A stretch of DNA of 64,000 bases, taken from contig JAAOMT010000436.1 of NCBI GenBank assembly GCA_016748015.1, positions 2,230,048 through 2,294,047 on the forward strand, given 5' to 3'. The first letter of the stretch is position 1, and each line of letters opens with the position of its first letter. Under the pieces are notes generated by a model. It saw nothing but the letters and a program-made list of their open reading frames with translations, made no database searches and was not told the origin of the DNA. This document shows positions 46,067 to 58,052 of this stretch, piece by piece. The stretch comes from Geosiphon pyriformis (lineage: Eukaryota > Glomeromycota > Glomeromycetes > Archaeosporales > Geosiphonaceae). The translations under genes and the position numbers were made by a program.

Positions 46067-47373
46067 ATGGACTTGGACAACTACTCTGTTTTAATGAAAT
46101 TTTTAGGTAAAGGACAATACCTGCTGGACTATAATCGACAGCAAAGAGAACATTTGCGCAAACAATCAAATTTCTATTTGATTTGCCAGAACCAGTTATA
46201 TAAAAGAAATAGAAAAGATCCTGACCGCCCCCAGAGAGTCATTAGATTTGAAGAAAGAGAAATTGTGATCAACAATATGCACACTGATCCATTAGCTGGA
46301 CACTTTGGAAAAACAAAAACAATTCAGAAAACTTTAGCTCGCTATTATTGGTCTACTTTGGGAAAAGACATTGCTAAATACATCAAAACCTGTGATACCT
46401 GCCAAAGAAGAGAAAAACCCAATCGCAAGGAAGATATCCATCCAATCTCTGTTGGTCAACCATTTGATAGAATTGGTATAGATGTTGTTGAACCTTTAAC
46501 AGTAACTCCTAATGGCAACAGATACATTATCACAGCTACCAACTATCTTACAAAGTGGGTAGAAGCAAGAGCCACCTCAGATTAAACAGCAGTCTCAATT
46601 GCCAATTTTATTTATGAAGATATTATCTGTTACCACGGCTGCCCCAAAGAACTTTTATCTGATAGAGGAAGAGCTTTTCTCAGTACACTGGTTGAAGAAT
46701 TTTGCAGAAAAATGGGAATATGTCATAAACTCTCTTCCCCTTATCACTCCAAACAAATGACCTAGTAGAACGTTTCAATAGAACACTATGTGAAACCCTA
46801 GCCAAAACCAGTGAAGAAACCAACCTATGGAACAAAGTATTGCCTTCAGCCTTGTTTGCTTACAGAACTGTGAATCATAACATAACAAGTTATGAACCCT
46901 TTTATCTGCTCTATGGACAAATGGCAACTCTACCAATATAAATGGATATAGAAACAATACCTTTTGAAGAAATAACAATAGGAGATTACAAAGACATTTT
47001 GCAAAGAAGACTTGGTACCATTTTTGACTCATTAGTAGAAGCATGGATAATTGCCTTTGAAAAGATAAAACAGATCCAAGAGAAGCTCAAAAAGAAAAAG
47101 ACCTATAAAACACTTTCCTTAAGTGTTGGTAACTTAGTTTTGGAATACCGTTCAGACAGAGACAATGTCTATGGTGATAAATTCTCTAGCCAGTAGAAAG
47201 AACCCTTTATAGTCAACAAAGTTTTGAACAATGGTTCTTATATCTTACAAGATCAATATGGAACAATATTCAGTGATTGCCCTGTTCATGGCACGCGACT
47301 CAAGAAATATCACAAACAACCTGATTGGTTACCTGTTGTGGTAATACTGACCCAAATGATCAGCAAAAATTAG
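46067..47373 (+). pseudogene. pol: Copy F integrase ORF
   Basis: ATG 46067 in AxxATGG context is the first ATG after the RNase H stop. Residues: His72/His79 and Cys109/Cys112 form the zinc site; Asp139, Asp199 and Glu235 give the D,D(35)E core. Lesions: TAA 46583-46585 (Gln), a one-base deletion near 46748 (CACTCCAAAC for CACTCCCAAAC), TAA near 46939 and TAG near 47194 (Trp). The C-terminal tail overlaps ORF3 by 49 nt. Confidence 0.83.
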
Positions 47374-48077
47374 ATATAAATAAATGCACCATTCCCAAAA
47401 CAAAGGTATCTTCAATTGACATGAACAATTATTTCCTGGATTAAAACATTCAAAATGCTTTCTATACTCTCCATGAATACTGGATCAAGAACTATCCAAA
47501 TGCTACTCTGACTATCGAAAAACAAACCACTATAATAGACAACAGTGGAACTCACACTGTTATTAGACCAAAGAAAACAACTACCAGAAGAGAAAGAATT
47601 GGTGGCAAAATGGATAAATACCTACTGGAAAGCATAACAGCAGTGATACTTTCACCTTTCAGCACAATTGGAAAAACAATACAAGAAATCTTGCCCATAG
47701 ACAAAAACTTGTCATATGGAAGACAACTAGAACTCTATAGTCATCTTGGTGAAATCATAGAAGACATGAAGCTCATGAAGAAAACAACTTCAGAGATACA
47801 AGTGGAAATTTTGGGCATTATACGATTGGATGTCCCAAGAGTTTTGACCATTACAAAAAGAGCCAGAACTCTTATACAAAGATTTGGTCTCTTGGATACA
47901 AAGCTTATTTTGCCTCAAGTACTATATACTCTATCCACAAAAGACTTCAACAAACTAGTTAGTTTTGAGTTAGACAAAACCCTTCACATAGACTATCCCA
48001 TAAATAGTTTGATTTTGCCAGAGCTCAATCTTTTTGGAGAGGATGATGTTATGGTTGAAACACATAGTTTTTATTAA
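47325..48077 (+). pseudogene. Copy F ORF3, unknown protein
   Basis: 753 nt opening at TTG after TGA 47322-47324, ending TAA 31 bases into LTR2. At least two in-frame stops in the N-terminal third (TAA replacing Gln in LDQNIQN near 47442, and a TAG in TTIxDNSG near 47535). The last about 156 codons are open. Confidence 0.74.
48036..48046 (+). other. Polypurine tract of copy F
   Basis: GGAGAGGATGA directly before LTR2. It lies inside ORF3 (codons for GEDD), so plus-strand priming and coding share these bases. Conserved in all copies. Confidence 0.6.
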
Positions 48078-48724
48078 TTATCACATGTATTAGCCACTGA
48101 TGTCATATAATTACCCACCCTATTTTTAGATAGTGATTGTTGACCTGATCAATGACCTGACCATTGACCTGATCATTGACCTGATTGTTGACCTGGTCGT
48201 TGACCATTTTAGATAGCTATATAAGTGATGATTCCCTTAGCTGTAGAAAGACATGATCAAAGTAACGAAATAAACAATATCAATTACTTCCTTTCATAAT
48301 CGCTTATTCTCCTTTTCTTACCTTCAAGTATCTACTTGTTGGCATTCACATACCTTATCTTTTTCCCTTCTTGATTTGTATTTATTAGAATTAGCCTGAG
48401 AAGCAATTGGTTTGCTCTTGTAATTCATTGAATAAAGAAATGATTGAAAAGTACAATGATACCTGTTATTGATTCTAAGAATTGCCAAGTTGAGGCATAG
48501 AATAATAGCAGTGGTGTTATCTTGTTGACAATCACAGACTATTTTTCTACCTTCAGATTTAAGAAAAGATTAGTGACTGTGATTTTTATGAGACTGATCA
48601 CACACATTGAATTCTTACTTATTCAATTTGCTCCCTTATTGTAATTCCTTCTTTGTTTATTTCCATCACCATACAATACTGTTCTCCCTTGCTATTCATT
48701 AGTTTGTTACTCCAACCCGTAACA
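48047..48724 (+). repeat. LTR2 of copy F
   Basis: 678 bp, TGTTATGG to CGTAACA, five 12-bp units. Wording (ACACATAG, TTAATTATC) differs from LTR1 and LTR3 (ACCCATAG, TTAGTTATC). Confidence 0.9.
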
Positions 48725-49460
48725 TTACGATTGAAACCCATAGTTTTTATTAGTTATCACATGTATTAACCACTGATGTCATATAATTAGCCATTCTATT
48801 TTTAGATAGTGATTGTTGACCTGATCAATGACCTGACTGTTGACTTGATCATTAACCTGATCATTGACCTAATCAATGACCTGATTGTTGACCTGATCAT
48901 TGACCTGATCATTAACCTGATCATTGATCTGGTCATTGACCACTTTAGATAGCTATATAAGCGATAATTCTCTTAGCTGTAGAAAGACATGATCAAAGTA
49001 ACAAAATAAACAATATCAATTACTTCCTCTTATAATTGTTTATTCCCCTTTCCTTACCTTTAAGTATCTACTTGTTGGCATTCACATACCTTATTTTTTC
49101 TCCTTCTTGATTTGTATTTGTTAGAATTAGCCTGAGAAACAATTGGCTTGTTCTTGTAATTCATTGAATAAAGAAACAATTGAAAAGTACAACGATACCT
49201 GTTATTGATTCTAAAAATCGCCAAGTTGAGGCATAGAATAATAGCAGTAGTGTTATTTTGTTGACAATCACGGACTATTCCTCTATCTTCAGATTTAAGA
49301 AAAGATTAGCGACTGTGATTTTTATGAAACTGATCACACACATTAAATTCCTACTTATTCAATTTGCTCCTTTATTGTAATTTCCTCTTTGTTTATTTCC
49401 ATTATCATACAATACTGTTCTTCCTTACTATCCATTAGCTTGTTACTCTAACCTGTAACA
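48725..49460 (+). repeat. LTR3 of copy F, tandem to LTR2
   Basis: 736 bp starting TTACGATTG, lacking the first TG, ending TGTAACA. About ten 12-bp units. Its right flank CTAT pairs with the left flank of LTR1. Confidence 0.88.
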
Positions 49461-49464
49461 CTAT

Positions 49465-50549
49465 GAATTGGTAATATTCTGAAGAAAATATAAGATTACT
49501 TGTAATGCTCTGATGTCATCCCATTTATTGGTTGCGATGGCTTTTTTCATGTTATTGAGTCATATTTGTATGTCATTTTCTTTGTTGGTAAATTTCTGGA
49601 GTTTTGCAATTGGTGCATATGCTATTGGTGCTAATAGTAGTTGTTATTGTAGTTGTGGTTACTATTGAACCTGTTGCTGAAGTAATAATAATAGCTGTTA
49701 TTGTTGCTGTTTAGCAATTGGTACAACTGGTAATAGATCTATTATGATTACTAGAAATAAGTTTTGGTAAACTATAGAGATGGAGTTTGGATTGTTTGGA
49801 TTTGGCTGAGTTGGAACAATTAAGGTTTGAATTTCCAGGTTTCTTGAAATCAGATTTTGATAATTAAATTTCTGATTTCCATTTTTCTCTTCTTCCGATT
49901 TCATTATTTCTCAAAGACTACTGGTTCTGAAATCTGGTTGAAGTGGCAGTAATTGAAATTCTAATGACATTGATGATTGTGATTTAAATTTCTCAAAATA
50001 ATTGTCATAAGTTCCTAATAAATTGGCTTTTTCTTGGTTGTTTTGGATGGTTATTCTTGCTAACAGTGTTCTCATAGTTAAGATAAATGTGTCTGCTGAT
50101 GTTATGTTGATAATACTTCCTAGTATATGGTAGTATAATGAATGAATAGAAAAAACTACTTTTGGTTTTTTCTAAGTAAGTAGTTGTATTTTTTTTGATG
50201 TTTCTGTTGGTGTTTGTAGTTTTCTCTTGCCTTTTTCTATATAAGTAATAGGAAACATTTGTTGAGTGTGATTTTTAATTTCTTTGTTGATTTCAGTGAT
50301 GATTGATATAAAATTGTAATTTACTAGTAAGCTGGTATATTGAATTAATTCATTATAGAAATTTTCTCTTGCTAATTCTGTATTCACTAATTTTCCTAAG
50401 AAATATTTAATTCTTTTATTAATGTAAAAGTTGAAAACTGATTCTACTAATAATTGGTTGTTGGTTAATTTCAAGTGTTAACAGTAGTATTAAAATAAGA
50501 ATTTGGTAAATCCTAAATGGTTTGTTCTTTTTCTTTCTAATTTTGCCAC
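49465..50549 (-). pseudogene. gag: Family-2 copy I gag, N-terminal half
   Basis: Frame opens at GTG 50549-50547 and aligns with copy H gag: SVFNFYINKRIKYFLGKL matches SALTYYINARINYHIGKE. Low-coordinate end KKAIATNKWDDIRALQ matches QKAIQANNWNDQRAIQ and stops at ITNS, where copy F is inserted; it continues at 41056 as WYxSL. Strongly A/T-shifted and full of stops. In coordinates 49900-50170 little can be read. Confidence 0.7.
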
Positions 50550-50611
50550 TTTTAAATAATTGTTATTAGTGCTGGTTTTTTGTAGGATTATACTTTACAG
50601 AGAACACCAAA

Positions 50612-51420
50612 TGTTACAGATGATTACTTGGAGTCTCAAATCAAATAACAAACCTGTAATTTGGTGCTTAATAGCTGATCTTATTGGTAATATTTAAAGG
50701 TTTTGGTCATCTAAAGATTTTGGTGAAGTTCTTTGTATAATAAACAGAGATTCAATAGTTGTTTTTAGTTGCCTCCCAGAATTGCAATTCCATTAATTTT
50801 TTTTCAGCATGATGACCAGCAATTTTCTAGTAAGCTATCCTCAAATTTGAATGTTTACCCTTATTTTTGGGTCTTTTATTAGTATTATATTCTAATATTA
50901 GTACTCTACATATTAAATTTTTTTAATCAATTTAGTAAATAAACAACAAAAAAATAAAATAAAAATAAAAGAAAAAAAAATGAAAAAATAAACTAAGACA
51001 AGAAAAGTTAGTATCCTGTCAATAGTTGTGATCAAGAGTTATTGGTCCAGTATAGTTAAGTATTAATTACTATCAACATGAAGTGTTAATAGCAAAAGAT
51101 GGATTATAATTAAAATAAGTATTTTATTAATATGAAATAAGAGGACTTGGTGAATTTAAACTAACAATTTTAACTTTGAAATTCTTTTTAAGAATTCTGT
51201 TCTTTTTGTTTTTAATACTACTGCTATATATACATAAATTTTGTTATACAAGATTTCTTGAATTTTTCAAATCTCTAGCCAGAAATTCTGAAATTCTTGA
51301 AATTCTATAATTTTTTGAAAGGAATCCTGAAATTCTGAAATCTTGTAATTCCTTTTACTGAAATCCTGTAATTCTGGAATCCTGTGATTTTTTTGAGAAG
51401 AATCTTGGAATTTTATTTTT
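50612..51420 (-). repeat. 5' LTR region of family-2 copy I (right end uncertain)
   Basis: Begins TGTTACAG next to a decayed PBS (TGGTGTTCTCTGTAAAG on the minus strand, 50593-50609), mirroring copy H. Its far end is not clear. About 51250-51420 is a run of related short units such as GAAATTCTG and GAATCCTG, a degenerate minisatellite. Confidence 0.5.
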
Positions 51421-51654
51421 ATTGTGTTTTTTCTAATTGGCTAATTTATATACTAATATATATAATTTCTATATTCTATGAGTAATATTATTAATGATTT
51501 AAAATGTTTATAATAAAAGCATCTGTCCCAAAATAAAAATACAAAACAATAATTATTTTGAAAGAAATACAAAATGATTGATGACTATGTATAATAATTT
51601 TAGGTTTTAAATAAATTTTTTATTTTTCATAATATATAATAGTTATAAGAAAAA

Positions 51655-51880
51655 AAAATTGATTCTTGTTTGGCTGTCTTTTTCTAACTTTTACAACTAC
51701 TTATTTTTATATATTTTTTTTGGTTTTACAAGATTGCTTTTTAATCATTTTGTTTTTGTTAGTTATTGCTTCACTATTTCTGTTATTGTTTTATTTTTCT
51801 ATATTATTACTAGTTATTCTATGTTTTAACTAATTATTTTGTACTATAATATATTATCAAGTTTTGTATTATGTTATTTT
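51655..51880. repeat. A/T-rich dispersed repeat, copy 1
   Basis: Resembles 57190-57410 along its length, sharing blocks such as TTTTTATATATTTT, ACAAGATTG and TTTCTGTTATTGT in the same order and orientation. Identity unknown; could be LTR or other decayed transposon. Confidence 0.55.
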
Positions 51881-53358
51881 GAGTTATTATGCATTATTCT
51901 GTGTTTTTTTGCATTATTCTGTGTTATTTTATGTTATCACATTTTTGGTCATGTTTTTTCTATAACTTTAGATTGGTTTTTCTATTCAGGTAACAACACT
52001 TAATTTAAATTACTTAGTTTAATATATTATGTAAGATAATATTTAAGTCTTACTTATAAAATAATATTATTATTATTAATATTAACAATTATAAATACAA
52101 CAAAAAATAAAACATAATAACTAATTATTAAGTAATATAATTAATTATAAAATTAAAAAACAAATTATTATTATATTATATCAAAGTTAAAAAATAATAA
52201 AATAAAAAATTTAATTACAAATAAGATAGACTATTTTATATTTATAAAATATTTAAAAATAAATTATACAAGTTAAAATTAGATAAAAAAATATTAAAAA
52301 AAGCAGCAGTTAATAACCAGTTAAAATTATATTATAACAAATCAGTAATAATAACACAAATACTCAAAATTAAAACACAATTACTACTAATATTATCAGA
52401 TCAAATTCTACAAAATCTAAAGCCAATAGTTTTAATTAAATACTATTTAAAAAATAATTAATTTTAGATTATACTTTATAAACATAAAAACTTATGCAAA
52501 AAAATTCAAACAGTAATTAAAAACATTAACAATAATACATATTTCAAAAAACATCAATATAACTCAATAATTATTATTTGAAAACTTACAATAATTAATT
52601 TAAATTTAGAAATCACAATCAGTAGTTTTAAAATAATATATATATATATATAAAAGTAATAAAAGTTTCAATTTAAAAAAAGAACATGATTTTAAGTTAT
52701 ATACTATTATTTCTAAACACAATAATAAATTTATTAACAAAATTATTGAAAAGTTAAAAATAGCATTATTAATTCCTTAAAATAAATAATTACAAAGTAA
52801 TTCCTTTATTTCCAATTTTTTAATAAAATAATTAACATTAAAATAATTAATACTTTTTTGCTTAACAACATTATTATTGAATTTCACTTATTAGCTTCCA
52901 AAAACCCAAAACTAATAACAAACTCAAAATTAATCTCTGGTTAGATTAATATCCAAATTAAACCAATGGACAATTAATCCACTAATACTAATATCACGAA
53001 CACAACTTTAGATTGGCAATTAACCAAATAAAGAAAAAAAAATTCGGAACTCATGAATAAAAGCAAGATCATGCCAAAAAACTCACCTCAATAGGAAATT
53101 TTTGGTTGAATATGCTGTATCCTACATGAAATAAATATCTTGCAGCATTACTGTCAATATTCTATGATTGTCTTACTGAACTTTACTTGTTTTTAATATC
53201 CCCAAATTAAAATTAGAGACCTAAAAAATTTAGGACAATCAATTTATCTTATGAACGTATACGCATAAACTGATTTTTATTTCAAGCCAGGGTATCGAGT
53301 CCTAGTAATATATTGTTCAATGGCCATAAGGCTTCCAGTTGCTGGTTTTAATTTCAAA
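51881..53358. other. A/T-rich intergenic DNA downstream of ZPR1
   Basis: Composed largely of poly-A/T-like and ATTATT sequence with no open frame of note and no recognisable protein remnant to about 53030. From there to the ZPR1 stop the sequence is less biased and probably includes the ZPR1 3' UTR. I see no other gene. Confidence 0.6.
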
Positions 53359-55199
53359 TTACATTTGAGCTTGCTTATCGAGATCATCAGGCGCCGCATA
53401 ATTTTCAACATGCATGTCATTTAAACCAAGGCTCTCATTTTCCTCCCATGTTCGTTTATAGGTTTCAATTACCATATTGGGATCAGAATCTAAAGAGTAT
53501 TGAGAAGAGGTTAGTTGGTTTTGAAATAGGTTGAGCTTTCCGACTTAAATCAGGATTAAAAACTTGAGAAAAGAAATAATCTATATTTATATTTACCAGG
53601 GGCATAAGGATTTTGTAAATATGAATTTGCTAATGGGTCATTTAGTATCAAATATACAGGAAGCATCGAGCCAGAAATAACATTATTCAAATTTTCTATG
53701 AATTTATCAAATTTTGCTCGACGTTCGTCTTGAATAGAGTCACCATGTGCAAAGGGAACTCGGGCTTTCAATTCTTCACATACTTGTCGCAATAATCCTT
53801 CTACTGTTGTAAATCTTCCACCTAAAGTCCCCGGTAATAATTCTAAATTGATCTCAGGTATGGAAAGGCCGCATGTCTCGGATTTAAGAATATCTCGTGA
53901 CATATCTTCCATATCCTCCATAAGGAGGGTTATTCGTTTTCCTTGAGGCGAGATTGGACCACCAGCCTTTACTTCATTTGATTTATATCCACAACTCTAT
54001 TTGTAAAATTTATATGATTTAACTTAGGGAAACAGTTTCAATTGCATCTTTCAGAAATTAACCTACATCACAAGAAGTCGACATAATGACAACCTCTCTG
54101 AAATGAGGTATATTTATCACATGCATTCTTGTATCTGTTGGGGTATTACAATTATAGCAATTTGCTGGGAAAATCATGACTTCGGGAATTTCTTCGTTTT
54201 CAACGTCCGTTTTATTTTCATCATCCTCTTCTTTTGGAGCATTCTGATTGTTATAACCTAAAGCGACTTCCATTTCTTGTGTTCGATTATAATGTAGAAT
54301 TTTTATTTTAGGATCTGAATGTGGAGCACACAGATTCTCAATGTAGCTTTGAATTAAGTGAAGATACTTGTCAGATTAAGGAGAATTTCAAAAATAACCA
54401 AAAAGTATATGTACCTGTTTCCAGCTGGGTCATCAATAGATACGGTAAAATTTTGAGTACCGTTGCGAAATGCCTCCAATTGCTCAAGTACTCTCTCGAT
54501 CTTGTTATGGGTATCCTGATCCGTAAACTTTCGTGTGGATTGACCACTTGATAAATCTTCGATGATTCGAGCAATCAGACCTTCAACTGTTGTCAAGGTC
54601 CCTTTTTGAGTATTTGACGATGGTAACTCAAGATCAAGTTCTGGGATTTTCACGCATGCTGTTTCAGATCTTAAAAGTTGTCGATTGAGATCTTCTTTTG
54701 TGAAAATTTCGCATGTGTAAATACATCCTTTTTCAGCGATCGATCCTGTAAATTGGACTTCGTTATTGTTAAAACCACAGTGCTACAGTAAAATCAAAGG
54801 TTAATTGTTTTGTTTTGTTTATTGACTAATGGCAGGCCAACTTCTATAATAAACTTGCAAAGTTACCTCACAATCAAAACTCATAATCACAATCTCTCGC
54901 CAATGTGGAATTTTTGTCAATAAAAGCCGTGTAATCCCCTGGTTTAAGAAAAAAGAGGGTTACGAATCTCTGATTTGCTGCAAATAGACCAAGGTAAAAT
55001 TGATGATTCTTACATTTTTTTCACAATTCATGCAATAACTCTCAATTTCTGTAGGTTTTCCGGTATCTCCTTGGTCGTTAGCAGCAGCACTGACAACATC
55101 ACCAATGTTTTGAAAAAGTGCCTCTCTATTGTACTTTTTACTGTCAATATCAGTATCGGCTTGATCTCTACCTTCTCGAGAAAGGCATTTTTTAGACAT
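53359..55199 (-). CDS. ZPR1: ZPR1-type zinc finger protein, six exons
   Basis: Spliced 478-residue protein. Exons (minus): 55199-55014, 54938-54867, 54782-54415, 54346-54067, 53996-53597, 53489-53359; all five introns are GT-AG and short (70-109 nt). The gene shows the duplicated ZPR1 layout: N-terminal C4 finger (Cys56, Cys59, Cys85, Cys88) with ITRLLLTKIPHWREIVIMSF, an alpha/beta module, then a second C4 finger (Cys272, Cys275, Cys301, Cys304) with IPHFREVVIMS, followed by a second module. Usual family length is about 460-490. No frameshift or stop. In other eukaryotes ZPR1 binds eEF1A and acts in its folding and in growth signalling, moving between cytoplasm and nucleus. It is the only host gene seen here. 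The ATG is in good context (AACATGT). Confidence 0.93.
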
Positions 55200-57189
55200 G
55201 TTCTTAGAATGAAATTCTATCCTAAATTAACCGCTAAATTATTTACTTTCAGGGATATGTTATGTCATACACACCAGAATTTTCTAAACTCTAGACAAAG
55301 ATTATACGTAATATTTGAAAGTTTCAACTTTTACCCTATTTTTGTGAGGAAACTTTCCAAAAGTTAATTATTTTTAATAAGTAAAAATTCTTAAAAGTCA
55401 TATTTCAAATTGTGAACTTAAATAAAAATGAATTATAACTGTCCTAAATAAATGATTGAAAATTAACGTTATAACTACTATAAAACTAACATTACAAAAA
55501 TCTTTGTATAAACCATTTGGACATAAGATTTTTAGAATTTAAAACAATGTTTATGCTTATCCAGCAATTAAAATACAAAAAATGTTTAAAATTAATAACA
55601 TATTAGTTTTTTCTAATATTATTAATCTTAAATTTAATTTTTTTTGGCTTTAAAATTATTTTATTATTAATAATTAAATAATTTAAAACAATTTTATAAA
55701 ATAAGTGCTCTAATATACTTTTAATTATGTAATTTTTATCAATAATAAACCTTTTTATATACTTTTTTATAATTAAGTTTATGTTTATAATTTTAGTTAT
55801 CTTAAATTTATAATATTAAAAACTTGATAATTTCTTTTAATTTAAAAAAAACATTATTAATATTAGCCAAACTTATATTATTTATTAAAACTAATATTTT
55901 AAATGCTTTAATAATATTAATAAAAAACTACATATATAAAAACCAATTAAATTTAGTAACAAAACCTAACTTTTAAGTCTTAATAATTTTAGTTATTAAT
56001 AGTTTTAACTTAAAAAACTTTAATAACAGCTTATTTTTGAAGTTATTGTATTTAATAAATTAAAATAAAAAAATTTTTATTAAGTATAAACACAAAGTGT
56101 TTTTAAAAATATTTTATATTATATTTAAATTTCCAAATTTTTTTAATATACTAAATATATCTATCATATTTAATGTTTTAAATAAAGTTATTTTACTAAA
56201 ACAAATTTATTTAGTACTATTAATATTAAAGTTTTAATAATTTTTGTTAACTTATTTGTGTATAAAGTTTAAATAAGTATTCAAAAAACTACTTAAATTA
56301 ATAAAAACCAAAATTATCTTATAATTAATATTAAAAAACTTAAATATATTATAAATATACTTATTATAAACAAAAACTTATTAACAAAAATATAATTGTA
56401 AATTAATATGTTAAAAAATTGTGTAATCTTAACTTAAATTATTTTTTAAAATTAATACTGTATTTGGTATTATTTTTATTAAAATTATTATTTAAGACTA
56501 TATAAGTATTAAAATTTATAATTTTAACAATAAAAAATTATTGTTGTTATAGGTAAACTTGTTGAAATATGATAGTAATATTTAATACTTTAAATTTGGA
56601 TAAAAAAGCTTAAAAGTTTCTATTATAAACACTTAAAGTAAGTTAGTAATATTAGTTTTTAAAAGTTTTTGCTAATTTTATCTATAGAGTTTTTTGGTTA
56701 TAAGACACAAAAAAATGTTTTGGCTGTTTGTAGCTTAAGTATATAAGCTATTTTTTCTGAACTAGTTAAATATAGTTACTAAAATCTGGCAGTATTTTTT
56801 TGCTCTTCTAATAAGCTAACAAAATAATATTAATATTTAATTCTAAAAAAAGTTTTTTTTTTTATTAAGCTATTATAAAGTCTATTTTTAGACAGTCAAT
56901 TTTAGAATATTGTTACTCTATAAGAGAATAAAAAAAAGATAAAATTTAAAAAAAAGATAAATTAGTATTATCAATTACTGTAATTAAGAACAATTAGTCC
57001 AAGTTATTAAGATTTTACTACAATTATATTAAGAACATCTGGCTAAAAACTAAAATAAAAGAAGTAATTAATTTAGTTAAAACATATAGATTTAAGATTT
57101 AAATATAAGTGATTTAGTTTTGACTATTTTTTTTATTTGAAGTAATATAAATATAAAATATAAATAAGATTAATTTACAAAAAAGATAG
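55200..57189. other. A/T-rich DNA upstream of ZPR1
   Basis: The first about 200 bases should hold the ZPR1 promoter and 5' UTR; no clear TATA element can be chosen in such A/T-rich sequence. From about 55420 onward it is almost entirely A/T with no coding frame. It may be extremely decayed transposon, but I cannot show it. Confidence 0.5.
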
Positions 57190-57410
57190 AAAAAAAAATA
57201 GAAAAAAAATTGTTTTTTTTTATCTGTTTTTTTTTATTTTTTAAAACTATTTGTTTTTATATATTTTCTTTAGCTCTACAAGATTGTTTTTAATCATTTT
57301 ATTATTAATAACTATTACTTATTATTTCTGTTATTGTATTGTTTTTTTATGTTATTATTAATTATGTTAGGTTTTGATTGATTATTTTATACTATATTAT
57401 GTTATTATAT
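57190..57410. repeat. A/T-rich dispersed repeat, copy 2, cut by copy G
   Basis: Second copy of the 51655-51880 sequence. It is interrupted at 57410 by the LTR of copy G (flank ATAT). Confidence 0.55.
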
Positions 57411-58052
57411 TGTTATGGATTGGAGTAACAAGCTAACAAATAGCAAGGGAGAACAGGATTGTAGGGTGATAGAAATAATCAAAGAAGATTCAACTTCAAT
57501 GAGCAAATTGAATGAGTATGGATTCAATATGCAAGATCAGTCTCATAAAATATCTTAGTCGCTATTCTTTTCAAAAGGTAACAAGGAAATCTGAAGATAG
57601 AGGGATAGTCCATACTGTCAACAATTGATCACCACTAGTATAATTCTATGCCTTACGTCGGCACTCTTAGAATTCAATATCAGGTATCAACTTGTGCTCT
57701 TCAGTCACGTTTATACAAATAGTTTTCAAATACTACAATTATTCAAACAGGAAAAGACCAACAAGTAATCTTTTATCTTAAGATGTTCGGATACTTGAAG
57801 TTAGGGAAAGGGAAATTAGTGATAAGAGAGTGATTAAGATAAAAGTTGTTATTTTTATTTATTTGATTCTTGTTTGAGAGATGATTTTCTACAGCTAAGA
57901 GACTTATTGCTTATATAGCTATTGAAAATGGTCAATGATTAGGTCATTGATCAGGTCAATAATCACTATCTAAAAATAAAGTGGCTAATTATATGACATC
58001 AGTAGCTAATACATGTAATAATTAATAAAAATTATGGGTTTCAATCATAACA
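57411..58052 (-). repeat. 3' LTR of copy G
   Basis: 642 bp, TGTTATGG to CATAACA, only two 12-bp units. Confidence 0.9.

Larger units (their letters stand above)
41061..49460 (+). mobile_element. Ty3/gypsy family-1 copy F with a third LTR
   Basis: Plus-strand element flanked by CTAT (41057-41060 and 49461-49464), inserted in gag of copy I. Order: LTR1, PBS, gag, slippery site, protease-RT-RNase H, integrase, ORF3, PPT, LTR2, then LTR3 joined directly to LTR2. gag (1554), pol1 (2688) and ORF3 (753) have standard lengths; integrase has lost one base. It is the only copy here with an intact protease DSG. Confidence 0.92.

Noticed and set aside
45919-46110. 63-codon frame bridging RNase H and integrase as a gene
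   Set aside because: It overlaps both domains and starts inside RNase H. It is kept only as a possible path for a double frameshift.
53290-53315. GGTATCGAGTCC as a tRNA T-arm
   Set aside because: No matching acceptor, D or anticodon arms are found nearby.
56690-56830. Possible integrase-like remnant upstream of ZPR1
   Set aside because: A short stretch hinted at a Tyr-Lys-Thr block, but no frame extends and the A/T bias makes chance matches likely.
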